Assembly (NCBI GenBank): GCA_022376925.1
Contig: JAIOJX010000002.1
Span: 130,830,831-130,894,830, forward strand
Source: Tragulus kanchil
Taxonomy: Eukaryota > Chordata > Mammalia > Artiodactyla > Tragulidae
DNA: 64,000 nucleotides
Direction: 5' to 3'
Below the pieces are notes generated by a model. It made no database searches. It was not told the DNA's origin and worked only from the letters and a program-made list of their open reading frames with translations. Position 1 is the stretch's first letter; the number at the start of each line of letters is the position of its first letter. The translations under genes and the position numbers were made by a program. Of this stretch, positions 47,128 through 59,604 are shown piece after piece.

Positions 47128-47965
47128 GCAATACACCTTTAAAAATGTGGCTGACTCTCCTATGCCCTGCCAAGCAGTCTGTAAAGTAGAGGTCTGTCTG
47201 TAGAGGTATTAGTATCTACTTGGGTCTAGCTCACAAACCTGGTACAAACTGTGATCTATGACTGTGTCTTCTTGGCTTTATACTTCTCTAAATCTACTAC
47301 CAGCTCCTGCTGGGCTGTTCTGCAGCCGCCGCCACATAAACGCTGGGCTCTTCCATCCCAGCTGCTATAAATATTGCTGATCAACAGCAGTGAAGAGCAA
47401 GTTGAGTGGTGTGTACTTTATCTGTCTCCCTAGCCCCACATTTATCCTTCCAAATTACAGGGTCTTTTCTTTCATTTCCTTCCTAGGGATATTGATTGTA
47501 GGAGATTTGCCCACGCTTCTCCTCTCTCCGTACATCCAGTTTTCCTGTTAGTCTGACTTGGTTGGGTTAAATGCCCTCCCCCCGCCCCCAATTTAGAATT
47601 CTCTGGTGAGATCAACTGAAACATGTAGCTTCACATGCTTCCCTACAAACTCCAACTCTAATCATGAGCTCTTAGAACCCTCTCAGTACAGGACTGCAAA
47701 GAGAAGAGTACTTATGAGCACCCAGACATCATATATAACGCATGCGGAGGGAAGGAGAGGGGGAGGGGGACCTGGGGAGGCAAGAAACACCCCACAAGTC
47801 CCTTTCCTATGTGGCGGTGGATACTGGTCCTCTGCCCAGCTCTAACAGTCTGCTAATAGCAGTGTGAAATCTGAATAGTAAAGTCACCCTGGAAAGGAAG
47901 CTTGGAAAAGGCTTGGGCCAGGAAGGAAAGGTTTCAACTCTACTTCAATTAAGAAATACACTTTT

Positions 47966-48222
47966 GGGCTTCCTTGGTGGTCCAGTGGGTAAGGACACCG
48001 CCTTATAGTGCAAGGGGCGCTGGTTCGATCCCTGGCCTGAGAAGATCCCACGTGCCACGGAGCAGCTGGACCGATGTGTCCAACTACCAAGCCCATGCAC
48101 TCAGAGCCGGTGCTCTGCGGCGAAGGAGGCCACTGTGATGGGAGGCCCACATAGGCCAAAGAACAAAGATAAAGATGAAAGAACAATGGAAGTGTCCCCC
48201 GACCCCCACACCCCACAAAAAA
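47966..48222 (+). mobile_element. Copy of the 46871-47127 SINE (duplication 15)
   Basis: Same element and flanks, offset 1,095 bp. Confidence 0.92.
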
Positions 48223-49436
48223 GCAATACACCTTTAAAAATGTGGCTGACTCTCCTATGCCCTGCCAAGCAGTCTGTAAAGTAGAGGTCTGTCTGTAGAG
48301 GTATTAGTATCTACTTGGGTCTAGCTCACAAACCTGGTACAAACTGTGATCTATGACTGTGTCTTCTTGGCTTTATACTTCTCTAAATCTACTACCAGCT
48401 CCTGCTGGGCTGTTCTGCAACCGCCGCCACATAAACGCTGGGCTCTTCCATCCCAGCTGCTATAAATATTGCTGATCAACAGCAGTGAAGAGCAAGTTGA
48501 GTGGTGTGTACTTTATCTGTCTCCCTAGCCCCACATTTATCCTTCCAAATTACAGGGTCTTTTCTTTCATTTCCTTCCTAGGGATATTGATTGTAGGAGA
48601 TTTGCCCACGCTTCTCCTCTCTCCGTACATCCAGTTTTCCTGTTAGTCTGACTTGGTTGGGTTAAATGCCCTCCCCCCGCCCCCAATTTAGAATTCTCTG
48701 GTGAGATCAACTGAAACATGTAGCTTCACATGCTTCCCTACAAACTCCAACTCTAATCATGAGCTCTTAGAACCCTCTCAGTACAGGACTGCAAAGAGAA
48801 GAGTACTTATGAGCACCCAGACATCATATATAACGCATGCGGAGGGAAGGAGAGGGGGAGGGGGACCTGGGGAGGCAAGAAACACCCCACAAGTCCCTTT
48901 CCTATGTGGCGGTGGATACTGGTCCTCTGCCCAGCTCTAACAGTCTGCTAATAGCAGTGTGAAATCTGAATAGTAAAGTCACCCTGGAAAGGAAGCTTGG
49001 AAAAAGGCTTGGGCCAGGAAGGAAAGGTTTAATCCCTCTCCTAGAAGCTCACAGTAAGTTAAACAAACTAATAAACAAACATGTGGAACTTCAAGAACTA
49101 AATGAGATAGAGTCTTATGAAAATTCTTGGCAAAGTGCATGGTAATGGATCTACTGTGAATTATTAATCCAAGGTGGGCATGGCTTGAGACATATCTGCC
49201 CTTCTGAGGCTGGCATAATGCAGGCAATTCTACCTGTTCACAAAGTAGATCTTAGTGTCTTTGTTAAAGGATTGCATGGAAATTTCTTTAAGGCCCAAAT
49301 CCTCTTTATGGGGGTCAAGAGCATGTACTTAGGCTGTATCTCCCATAGTAGAACCCTACTTAGCACAAGCAGCCATTTAAAGTATACTTTATTCAGTATG
49401 TGACTACGTATACAAATGAATAACTGAGTACTTTAC

Positions 49437-49616
49437 CTTGGAAATCCCTTTAGAGCTGTTAATAATTTCCAAGAAAGAGTTACGTATTAATTTCCAGCAG
49501 TCATCAAAAGATGGATTAAAGACAATAATGGGCTCACTGACTTCAAGTTTGATCATAATCAGCTGAGGTATAAAGAACTCCATCTCTTGGTAGGGTTCCT
49601 CAAAATCATTTCCATC
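49437..49616 (-). CDS. DNAH7: DNAH7-like exon 4 of window (180 nt)
   Basis: Acceptor ctcctgaag before GATGGAAA and donor GTAAAGTA after TCCAAG. Phase 0 to 0, exactly 60 codons, encoding DGNDFEEPYQEMEFFIPQL, then IMIKLEVSEPIIVFNPSFDD and CWKLIRNSFLEIINSSKGIS. The acceptor end and first 37 coding bases also occur at 50699-50735, where tandem copy 16 starts inside this exon. The copy lacks the rest of the exon and any donor. The full exon is therefore the real one. Confidence 0.92.
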
Positions 49617-51812
49617 CTTCAGGAGACATAAGATATGGTGATTATTACAAGATGGAACCTTCTAGAGTCAAGGGAGTGAATTTTATCTGTTCAGAGTACT
49701 ACATGGGCACCAGAAAAGGAAATGAAAGGTACCATGTACTATTCATATTTAAAATAAGGACTAAGTATGGCTTAGCCCACCTGAGTTCACCCTTTCCCCC
49801 TTATTCAAAGTATGTTTACATTGCTTGGAAATTCTTTTGTCTGTATTTCCAAATCCTCCCCATCTGTCAAAATTTAGATCAAAATCTCTCCCTTGGGACA
49901 CCTCCCTGTTCCCCAGCAAGAAATAATCTTCTACTTCTAAACTTCCATATTTCCACTTCTTTGTGGTATTTCATCTTTCTCTCATGAGATTTACATGGAC
50001 AGGATCTTTGTCCTCCAGAATATCCAAGATAGCATTTAGCACATCATAAATGCTCAATAAAACTTTGAATCAAAAAGTATAGTTTATCTCTACATCTCAC
50101 ACGGAGTTGATAATTAGCATCTAGTACATTTTAGACACTTAAAATGTCAATCTTCCTACAGTAAGAAATACTAGTGTGGAGACATTTCTAATTTCTAACA
50201 CACACGAGTATCACAAGATACCTTTCATAAACTGCAGTGTCTAATGAAATTGGCATGAGGCAGTTGTAAAGTATTTGTCCAAATAATTCGAAAGATTTCT
50301 AGATTGGTTTAAGGATTACTGATAAACATTGGGTGAATGTCTACCCATACAGTTCTTTCAGGCATATCAAAATTTTAGTTTTCCCTTTGCATGCAATTTT
50401 AGAGTGAGACTTGTCCGAGTTTCTTCTGCTTTGCCAAACAGATGATTACAAGGACATGTATAGATCAGTGCACAGTAGAATGCCAGCAATACAGTCTAAA
50501 TTTGATAGTACTGGTTCTACATATTTTGAGCAAAAGGTCAATTGTTCATTTTTACTTCATTTGGTAAAATGCTTAGCACTTAACTTTTTCTAACCAGGCA
50601 ATTTTAAATGTTAATCACTCTTTTGAAGTTAAAATGGCACATAGTATAAAATACAAAAGAATCTTCCTTGATCTCCCATGTTATCTAAATTTTCATTTCC
50701 ATCTCTTGGTAGGGTTCCTCAAAATCATTTCCATCCTTCAGGAGACATAAGATATGGTGATTATTACAAGATGGAACCTTCTAGAGTCAAGGGAGTGAAT
50801 TTTATCTGTTCAGAGTACTACATGGGCACCAGAAAAGGAAATGAAAGGTACCATGTACTATTCATATTTAAAATAAGGACTAAGTATGGCTTAGCCCACC
50901 TGAGTTCACCCTTTCCCCCTTATTCAAAGTATGTTTACATTGCTTGGAAATTCTTTTGTCTGTATTTCCAAATCCTCCCCATCTGTCAAAATTTAGATCA
51001 AAATCTCTCCCTTGGGACACCTCCCTGTTCCCCAGCAAGAAATAATCTTCTACTTCTAAACTTCCATATTTCCACTTCTTTGTGGTATTTCATCTTTCTC
51101 TCATGAGATTTACATGGACAGGATCTTTGTCCTCCAGAATATCCAAGATAGCATTTAGCACATCATAAATGCTCAATAAAACTTTGAATCAAAAAGTATA
51201 GTTTATCTCTACATCTCACACGGAGTTGATAATTAGCATCTAGTACATTTTAGACACTTAAAATGTCAATCTTCCTACAGTAAGAAATACTAGTGTGGAG
51301 ACATTTCTAATTTCTAACACACACGAGTATCACAAGATACCTTTCATAAACTGCAGTGTCTAATGAAATTGGCATGAGGCAGTTGTAAAGTATTTGTCCA
51401 AATAATTCGAAAGATTTCTAGATTGGTTTAAGGATTACTGATAAACATTGGGTGAATGTCTACCCATACAGTTCTTTCAGGCATATCAAAATTTTAGTTT
51501 TCCCTTTGCATGCAATTTTAGAGTGAGACTTGTCCGAGTTTCTTCTGCTTTGCCAAACAGATGATTACAAGGACATGTATAGATCAGTGCACAGTAGAAT
51601 GCCAGCAATACAGTCTAAATTTGATAGTACTGGTTCTACATATTTTGAGCAAAAGGTCAATTGTTCATTTTTACTTTATTTGGTAAAATGCTTAGCACTT
51701 AACTTTTTCTAACCAGGCAATTTTAAATGTTAATCACTCTTTTGAAGTTAAAATGGCACATAGTATAAAATACAAAAGAATCTTCCTTGATCTCCCATGT
51801 TATCTAAATTTA
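49580..51812. repeat. Tandem duplication 16 (offset 1,119 bp)
   Basis: 49580-50696 recurs at 50699-51812, with a single c/t difference near the end (50565 against 51677 area). It starts inside exon 4. Confidence 0.93.
50699..50735 (-). pseudogene. Truncated copy of exon 4 (37 nt plus acceptor)
   Basis: Identical to 49580-49616, offset 1,119 bp. It keeps the acceptor and the first 37 coding bases, then stops at the duplication join (left neighbour ttttcattt is not exonic). There is no donor, so it could not act as an exon. It most likely marks a contig end that fell inside exon 4. Confidence 0.8.
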
Positions 51813-51849
51813 AGGGATTCTGTGATTTTTTTTTCTTGTTTACTTTTTT

Positions 51850-51940
51850 TTTTTATTCTTTATTTTAAAGGTTTTACAGAGTTTTATTGTTCACAGACAT
51901 GTATGTTCCCAGATCAATCATATGCATAGCCCTGGTCCCT
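51850..51940 (-). mobile_element. Short antisense L1 3'-UTR fragment
   Basis: Poly-T, ttctttattttaaaggtttt, acagagttttattgttcaca, catgtatgttcccagatcaa: antisense of the L1 3' end seen at 45960-46015. No clear TSD. Confidence 0.8.
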
Positions 51941-52074
51941 AACCAACACAGTGTTTTAGCTTTCGTCTATACTTCACTTAAGTAGTGTCATGAAAGAAGT
52001 TGTTAATTAGGTCAATAAAGCCTTTTGTTTTTAGAGGTGCCCTGTCACAGACCAAAGAATAAAAGCCAATGTCT

Positions 52075-52639
52075 TTGTGGAGACCGAACAGTGGGAGGGA
52101 GGCATGGAGGGAGTAACATGGAAGCCTATACTGTCATGTGTGGAAAATATAGCTATTGTCATTGTGCTAGGGGAATAGGAGTACCTACAACCACTTGGAG
52201 CGATGGTCTGGAGGGATGGGAGGGGGGGAACTGGGTGGGGGGAGGGTCCAGGGATATGCATATGAATATCTGGGAACATACATGCAAAAAAATAAATAAA
52301 TAAAAAAAATAATAAAAAAAAATAAGAGAGATTAAAAATCATAACCAAGAATGCAGTACATTAACTCCAGATGGATTTTGATTCTAAAGTATCCATTAAA
52401 ACTTCATATTGGGAGAATTGGAATATGCAATTTAAACTAGATGATACTATCAAATTATTATTCATTATTTTATGTGTGGTAACAGTATTATGTATAGAAG
52501 AATAACCTTACTCTTAGATATAGAATATTGAGGTATTTAGGAGTGAAAAGTTTACAACTTGAAGTGCTTCATATATAAAACTTTCTGTTCAAAATAAATA
52601 TGGCAGAATATTAACAAACATTTAATCAAGAAAAAAAAA
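52075..52639 (+). mobile_element. 5'-truncated L1 with probable 3' transduction, 14-bp TSD
   Basis: L1 3' UTR (about 52090-52285, ggagggaggcatggagggag and G-rich tract), an internal A-rich run (52285-52325), then about 300 bp of non-L1 sequence ending in poly-A at 52631-52640. An AATAAA at 52593-52598 lies about 32 bp before that poly-A. Flanked by aaaagccaatgtct at 52061-52074 and 52640-52653. The pre-insertion site reads aat/aaaagcc, that is TTTT/A on the other strand, the L1 endonuclease preference. Confidence 0.8.
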
Positions 52640-53042
52640 AAAAGCCAATGTCTGCAATGAACACACACAACATTCCCTAAACAGAAGGCAAAAGATTGAT
52701 AATAAACCCCTTTCAATCCTTCTTTGTAATAGTAAGGATGAACCTGTGACCACTCTCCTACTGCCAGAGGTATGCAGTCCATTTTGTTCACTCTTTCTTT
52801 AAATGTTCTTAATGTCTCTAGTTCTGTAAATTTTTACTAATACAGAAGTAGGTAATTACCTTGGGAAAACTTGCTGTGTATTTAAATAAACCATTGTTAT
52901 AAATGAATATCACGTGGTATGGGTTCAAATGAAGAATTTAACTTTTCCGCCTGGCTTACTGCTGAGGATCTTATGTGACTGAATCTTCAGTCTATCTCAG
53001 TTTATTCTCCTCCAAAGAATCAACTGCTGATCTCCTACATAC

Positions 53043-53238
53043 CTTGTGTATCATGAAGAAGGAAACGAGGTCCTTGAGAGAGTTAATGACCAACTCCCTG
53101 AGCTGGAGGGACATGAAGGACGCAACAGAAGCAAAATATTCCTCAATGTTACGTGAGGAGTCATAGTCACTCTTGGGAGCAAAGTGGACCCACTGCTCCT
53201 TCCGGGAGACAAAGAGTTGGGCACAGGTGGGGATCCAT
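53043..53238 (-). CDS. DNAH7: DNAH7-like exon 3 of window (196 nt)
   Basis: Acceptor ttttacag before ATGGATCC and donor GTATGT after CACAAG. One base completes a lysine codon, followed by 65 full codons ending in phase 0. It encodes WIPTCAQLFVSRKEQWVHFA, then PKSDYDSSRNIEEYFASVAS, FMSLQLRELVINSLKDLVS and FFMIHK. This is one of the most recognisable tail segments of the family. Only about 1.5 kb separates it from exon 2. Single copy. Confidence 0.92.
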
Positions 53239-54312
53239 CTGTAAAACAAGAGCGCATTTAACTGCTTCTTCCAATCTCTTGGAATCTCTTCCAAGCTCCT
53301 AGATGTCCTCTCAGCTACTCCCCACTCTCCGGAGCAAGGTGGATGGCTCCTATCTCACTAAGAAGCTTTGCAAGTTGGTACTCGCATATTCCCGGCCTGG
53401 CCACTTCACCTGCCAACACCCCTTTAGAGTGAAGAAAGTAATTAACATTTGGATTGAGACACTATTTTCCCATTAGTGATACTGAAATGGACAGTCCTGT
53501 GGAAAGATGGAGGTGTCTGTAGTTTCTTTGTTATTTTCAGAGATTGGGATAAAAGAGCATAAGGAACTGCACTGTTCTGTCCATTTTCTCTCTCTGGAAG
53601 ATGAAACTTCACAGGGAAAAATAGAAAGAGGAGAAAACGAGTAAAACTTGGGAGGAGAAATTCCAGTATGGCAATGGCTGCTCAGAAATGGAGAGCAGAA
53701 ATTAGAAAACTGAAAGAAGAAATGGATGCCTCTTTTTCCTCTTTCATCCTATTCCACCAATTTCTAATTCCCAATGGGAAGTACTTGCATTTGCATCTTA
53801 TCACCTCTTTTTTCTGACTGTTAGAGGAGTACTACTGTAACAATCAGAGAAGTACAAGCAATAGTCATAGTTGCAGAGGTAATAATTACATATAGTAGCT
53901 ACTATGCACCAGCTATTGTATAAATATTTTCTCTGATAATTAAAAACTCTTTGGTAGGTATTATCATCATCATTTCACATGAAGGAATTTCTCTGGCTCT
54001 GGAGATAGTCCTATATGCATTTGCAAAGGAAAAAAGAACTAAGTGACTAAAAAGTCCCATTCCTGTAAACTTACAGGTATTTATCTGGGCCACCTGAATA
54101 CAAGTCATTCAAGGGCATTGTCCTGTAACCAGCAAGGCCTAAAGACTTTCAGAGGGAGGAAATGGAGGTGCTCAACAAGCAATGATAATGAGAGAGCTTC
54201 AAAAAGATAGAGGAAGACTAGGAGTGAGGGTCAAAGAAAGTGTATATGAGGAGGCACAGAGGCTCTCGGGGATGGAAACAAGGAAGGACAAGGGCAGAGG
54301 AAGGTGTCAGTA

Positions 54313-54523
54313 CTGCTGTGTAGTCACTTCAGTTGTGTCTGACTCTGTGAAACCCTATGGACTGCAGCCTGTCAGGCTCCTCTGTCCATGGGGATTTTCC
54401 AGGCAAGAGTACTGGAGTGGGTTACCATGCCCTCCTCCAGGAGGATCTTCTCAACACAGGGATGTAATCCAGGCTTCCTGCATTACAGGCAGATTCCTCC
54501 CCACTGAGTCATCAGGGAAGCCC
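54313..54523 (-). mobile_element. Bov-tA SINE
   Basis: tagtcacttcagttgtgtct, ggcaagagtactggagtggg and the tRNA-derived head tgagtcatcagggaagcccc in antisense. Confidence 0.93.
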
Positions 54524-54627
54524 CAAATATGTGAGACGCCATGGACTGTAGCTCGTTAGGCTTCTCGGTTCATGGAACTTGCCAAGCAAGAATACTGGAG
54601 TGGGTTGCCATGCTTTCCTCCAGGAGG
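54524..54627 (-). mobile_element. Partial BovA unit adjoining the Bov-tA
   Basis: gccatggactgtagctcgtt, aagcaagaatactggagtgg and gttgccatgctttcctccag repeat the BovA body without the tRNA head. It directly abuts the Bov-tA, about 120 bp from exon 2. Confidence 0.8.
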
Positions 54628-54747
54628 TGTCAGTGAGAAGTAACCAAAATCTGTGCATTCCCAGGTTGGAGACCAGTTTTTTCAATTCAAAGAGTGTTGA
54701 TCTTTATGATATTATGACAAAACCCCATTTTGAGGCCAGATACTGAC

Positions 54748-54873
54748 TTGTTGAGAAGAATTTGGCGTGTTTCCATGCAGTGTTTCTGAATGACGTCCTG
54801 ATACTCTTGAGGCTTCAGAGGTAATTTTCCCGCCAGCAATTCTGCTGTTCGAACAAACCTGAGGTCTCTAAAT
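54748..54873 (-). CDS. DNAH7: DNAH7-like exon 2 of window (126 nt)
   Basis: Acceptor ttggcag before ATTTAGAG and donor GTCAGTA after AACAA. The first base completes GAA with the GA left by exon 1; the last two bases (AA) are completed by exon 3. It encodes FRDLRFVRTAELLAGK, then LPLKPQEYQDVIQKHC and METRQILLN. The ORF is too short to stand out alone; it was found by frame continuity and family resemblance. Single copy. The intron from exon 1 is about 7.9 kb as assembled, of which about 2.2 kb is duplicated sequence. Confidence 0.87.
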
Positions 54874-55577
54874 CTGCCAAAAAAGAGGGCAAAATTTCTA
54901 AGCCAGGAAAATTCTTAATAGAAAACTTTGTATGATGGATTTAAAGGAAATATATTTTTCAGTGAGAGGTGATTTAAACAGATTAAAACTAATTATATCT
55001 GAAAAATCTGAGAGTCAGAGGAGGGAATGGATATTCCACAAGAACTCTTGCAATGAGTAGAGAAACTCAGGAGCTTTTACTGAGTCTTCCTAAGTGTTTT
55101 GCTCTGGGTAACCTATTGGGAGTGGGATTTTGACACTGATGTGAAATTTGGCTGGCTGGAAACTAGGATATGACAAATCAAAGTTCTTCCCAATACAGGA
55201 TAACCCAAGTAAAGACACAAAGAACAAGGCAAGCAAATCACAATCTTCATGATCAAGTGTGTGGCCCCTTGGTAACCTACTCAAGACAACTTGGAGAGCC
55301 ACTTTGATCTGGACCCAAAAAACTATATCGATCTGCCTCTGACAGATGGCAGGCTCACCAAGATACCCACAGCATCCCTGGGACATTGCCTTGCACAGTG
55401 CAGAAACTCAATAAATAATTGTTAAATGAACACATAAATCTCTTCCTGGCCTCTCCGATGGTCTTGTCTTCTTCTGTTCCTCTCAGGTTAATGGAGGTGC
55501 TGCCCTTTACCACACTCCCCAAGGCTTTCTCTCTCTCTTTAGCTCACAGGGCAGTATTTCTCAACACTTATTCATTC

Positions 55578-55876
55578 TTTTTTTTTTTTCCTTAACTTTT
55601 TTTTCGGGGGTGGTGTGGGGAGGGAGAGGGCAGACAGGCCACTTCTATTGGTCTTTCATTTATCATTTTTCATCCATCTTTTGTTCTTTGGCCCATGTGG
55701 GCCTCCCATCGCAGTGGCCTCTGTTGTTGCAGAGCACTGGTTCTGGGCACATGCGCTCCAGAGCTCTGACTTGGTAATCGGACACATCGGTCCAGCCACT
55801 CCACGGCACGTGGGATCTTCCCAGGCCAGGGATCGAACCGGCACCCCTTGCACTGCAAGGTGGTGTCCTTATCGCC
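55578..55876 (-). mobile_element. 5'-truncated CHR-derived SINE, 16-bp TSD
   Basis: Poly-T, GC-rich linker and family body, ending at gtccttatcg so that about the first 25 bp of the sense head are missing. Flanked by caacacttattcattc at 55562-55577 and 55877-55892, which shows the truncation happened at insertion. Duplication 17 starts in its last bases. Confidence 0.9.
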
Positions 55877-58026
55877 CAACACTTATTCATTCATTTATTA
55901 ATCACTTTTCTAAATCATCAGTATCTACAACTTCCTCAATTAGATCTCTGCTCACTTTCTTAGCTTGTCTCAGTTCTCACTTCTTATTTTCATCACCTAC
56001 TGTAATGACCCACTACGCACTTCCCTCATACGCTTTATATCCTACAGTCTATATTTCTATTCCTTTTGGTGGAGGTGAACTTAGTCTTCATCTTGTTTGG
56101 CCAGTCACAAAGCACTGCTGAGGAGGACAGAATTTGAGAACCTCACTCTCTACACACATTTGATATTCAACCTTAGCATGGCCCTGGTCACTACCTGATG
56201 TTACTGGTCTTTAATTCAATCCTAATAAACGTTCTACATTGGCCAGAAAAATCTATTCTTTCTTCAGACCATGACCCTTATTCTGGTCCCTAAACTCTTC
56301 CCTTCACTAGGTGACCTCTTAACATGTTTAAAGCTAAATATTACAGGTCACATAAGAATATTTCTCTATAGCATTTCCTTAACAAATCTTTCTCATTGCT
56401 AATTTTTTGGTTCAGTTGACAAAAACCCAAATGATTTTGGTTCACTTTTGTGCCTTTGTTTCCTATATAATCTTCTTCAGGGAACCATGAAAAGCAAATG
56501 ATACAGTGGTCAGAATGGCCATCATCAAAAAATCCACAAACAACAAGTGCAAGAGAGGGTGTGGAGAAAAGGGAACCGTGCTGCACTGCTGGTTGGAATG
56601 TAAATTGATACAGTCACTATGGAAGACAGTATGGAGATTCCTTAAGAAACTAGGAGTAAAACCACCATATGATCCAGCAATACCACTTCTAGGCAGATAC
56701 CCTGAAGAAACCCAAACTGAAAAAGACATATGAAAAGAATACCCCAGTGTTCATTGTAGCACTATTTACGAGGAAGCAACCTTGAAGTCTATCGACCATT
56801 GAAGGTATAAAGAAGGCGTGGCACACACATACAATGGAATACTATTCAGCCATAAAAAGGAACACATTTGAGTCAGTTCTAATGAGGTGAATGAATTTAG
56901 AGCCTATTATACAGAGTAAAGTAAGTCAGAAAGAGCAAAACAAATGTCCTTATCGCCCAACACTTATTCATTCATTTATTAATCACTTTTCTAAATCATC
57001 AGTATCTACAACTTCCTCAATTAGATCTCTGCTCACTTTCTTAGCTTGTCTCAGTTCTCACTTCTTATTTTCATCACCTACTGTAATGACCCACTACGCA
57101 CTTCCCTCATACGCTTTATATCCTACAGTCTATATTTCTATTCCTTTTGGTGGAGGTGAACTTAGTCTTCATCTTGTTTGGCCAGTCACAAAGCACTGCT
57201 GAGGAGGACAGAATTTGAGAACCTCACTCTCTACACACATTTGATATTCAACCTTAGCATGGCCCTGGTCACTACCTGATGTTACTGGTCTTTAATTCAA
57301 TCCTAATAAACGTTCTACATTGGCCAGAAAAATCTATTCTTTCTTCAGACCATGACCCTTATTCTGGTCCCTAAACTCTTCCCTTCACTAGGTGACCTCT
57401 TAACATGTTTAAAGCTAAATATTACAGGTCACATAAGAATATTTCTCTATAGCATTTCCTTAACAAATCTTTCTCATTGCTAATTTTTTGGTTCAGTTGA
57501 CAAAAACCCAAATGATTTTGGTTCACTTTTGTGCCTTTGTTTCCTATATAATCTTCTTCAGGGAACCATGAAAAGCAAATGATACAGTGGTCAGAATGGC
57601 CATCATCAAAAAATCCACAAACAACAAGTGCAAGAGAGGGTGTGGAGAAAAGGGAACCGTGCTGCACTGCTGGTTGGAATGTAAATTGATACAGTCACTA
57701 TGGAAGACAGTATGGAGATTCCTTAAGAAACTAGGAGTAAAACCACCATATGATCCAGCAATACCACTTCTAGGCAGATACCCTGAAGAAACCCAAACTG
57801 AAAAAGACATATGAAAAGAATACCCCAGTGTTCATTGTAGCACTATTTACGAGGAAGCAACCTTGAAGTCTATCGACCATTGAAGGTATAAAGAAGGCGT
57901 GGCACACACATACAATGGAATACTATTCAGCCATAAAAAGGAACACATTTGAGTCAGTTCTAATGAGGTGAATGAATTTAGAGCCTATTATACAGAGTAA
58001 AGTAAGTCAGAAAGAGCAAAACAAAT
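55865..58026. repeat. Tandem duplication 17 (offset about 1,081 bp)
   Basis: 55865-56945 recurs at 56946-58026 with no spacer and almost no differences. It starts in the 5' end of a SINE and ends inside an L1, so the L1 appears once cut and once complete. Confidence 0.93.
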
Positions 58027-58380
58027 ATTGAATATTAATGCATATACATGGAATCTAGAAAGATGGTATTAATGAGCATATTCACAGAGCAGCAATGGAG
58101 AAAAGAGACTTAGGGACAAGAGTAGGGGAGAAGTGAGATGAATGGAGAGATTAGAACGGAAGCATATACACTAATACAAATAAATAGATGGTCAATGGAA
58201 ATCTGCTGTATGACTCAGGGAACTCAAACTGAGGCTCTGTAATAATCTAGAGGAGTGGGAAAGGGAGGTGGATGGGAGATTAAAAAAGGAGGAGACATGT
58301 ACACCTATGGTTAATTCATGTTGATGTATGACAGAAATCAAACCAATATTGTAAAGCAATCATCGGTCAATTAAAAATAA
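57581..58380 (+). mobile_element. 5'-truncated L1 (cut copy at 56500-56945)
   Basis: gtcagaatggccatcatcaa, gggaaccgtgctgcactgct, ccatatgatccagcaatacc to aagcaatcatcggtcaatta. Late ORF2 and 3' UTR. Duplication 17 ends inside it, so the first copy stops at 56945. Confidence 0.9.
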
Positions 58381-58389
58381 ATAAATAGG

Positions 58390-58658
58390 AGCTTCCCTGG
58401 TGGTCCAGTGGGTAAGGACATTGGCTTGCAGTGCAGGGGATGCTGGTTTGATCCCTGGCCTGGGAAGATCCCACGTGCCACAGAGCAGCTGGACTGATGT
58501 GTCCAACTCCTAAGCCAGGACTCTGGAGCGCATGTGCCCAGAGCCGGTGCTCTGCAAGGAGAGAGACCACTGTGATGGGAGGCCCACACAGGCCAAAGAA
58601 CAAAAGATGGAAGTGAGTGAAAGACCAACAGAAGTGGCCAAAAAAAAAAAAAAAAAAA
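58390..58658 (+). mobile_element. CHR-derived ruminant SINE
   Basis: agcttccctggtggtccagt head, ggtttgatccctggcctggg box, family body ending accaacagaagtggcc and poly-A. It sits right behind the L1 3' end. Confidence 0.94.
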
Positions 58659-58914
58659 TCAACTATTTAAATAAATAAATAGATATAAAAAGAAGAAATA
58701 GATTAGAAAAAAGACAAGTGATAAGAATCCTTCTTATAGCAGAAGTTATACATTTAATAATTTGTCATTTCCTTTATATGATCAAATTAAATTCATGTGT
58801 ACATCCTCTTGGCACTGAACTTTTGGCAATTTTATCAGCCTTGTGACTGACTCCCTTATTAATTTCTAGTTTAGTTTATTTTTTGAGGTCATAAACATGC
58901 TTGTAATTAAACAG

Positions 58915-59105
58915 TAGCTTCATTTATTGAACAAGTACTGTATGCCAAGCACTGTTCTAAGCACTTCACCCAACAATCCCATTGTTCATATAAAGAAACA
59001 GGGGTCCAGAGAGACTAACTTCCCTAAATCACACAGTTCAGGGACAGAACAAGAATGAGAACCTAGGCTGGTCAGTTTCAGAGCCTACTCTGTAAATTAT
59101 CACTT
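58915..59105 (-). mobile_element. MIR SINE (copy at about 60001-60190)
   Basis: acaagtactgtatgccaagc, aaagaaacaggggtccagag and agcctactctg match antisense MIR. Confidence 0.75.
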
Positions 59106-59280
59106 TTCTATAAATTATTATTATATACTCTGCCTCATTAGAAAACAACTTTTTTTCCTGTGTCCTTACTAGCACTTCCAATGCCTTAGAAAATTGAATT
59201 CAGTTCAAAGAAAGGAATATGCTTTTTCCTTATGATTGTTGGACTCTGCTCTAGGTTGACTCTACCTACAATTACTTTTT

Positions 59281-59604
59281 TTTTTTTTAAAGATTTATTT
59301 ATTTATTTTGGCGGGGTGGGGTGGGGAGGGACGGGAGCAGGCGGGCCACGTCTATTGGTCTTTCATTTGTCCATTTTCATCCATCTTTGTTCTTTGGCCC
59401 ATGTGGGCCTCCCATCGCGGTGGCCTCTGTTGTCCCAGAGCACCGGTTCTGGGCGCATGCGCTCTGGAGCTCCGGCTCCATAATTGGACACATTGGTCAA
59501 GCCGCTCCGTGGCACGTGGGATCTTCCCAGGCCAGGGATCGAACCGGCGCCCCTTGCACTGCAAGGCGGTGTCCTTACCCACTGGACCACCAGGGAAGCC
59601 CTAT
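59281..59604 (-). mobile_element. CHR-derived ruminant SINE, near-complete, 15-bp TSD
   Basis: Best preserved copy: poly-T, aaagatttatttatttattt, GC-rich linker, family body, B-box-like gatcgaaccgg, head ccaccagggaagccc. Flanked by ctacaattacttttt at 59266-59280 and 59605-59619. Copied at 60361-60690. Confidence 0.96.

Larger units (their letters stand above)
46838..49029. repeat. Tandem duplication 15 (offset about 1,095 bp)
   Basis: 46838-47933 recurs at 47934-49029 with no spacer, with only one or two base differences (ctgcagccgc against ctgcaaccgc). It contains a SINE. Confidence 0.93.

Noticed and set aside
47280..47400. Possible promoter or first exon (GC-richer text gccgccgccacataaacgct, tataaatattgc)
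   Set aside because: A short GC island and TATA-like word without supporting ORF, splice donor or conserved context; it lies in an intron of the opposite strand's gene and is repeated by duplication 15.
55615..56121. 168-codon plus-strand ORF
   Set aside because: The first half is antisense SINE text and the second half unique intron; no protein family is suggested.
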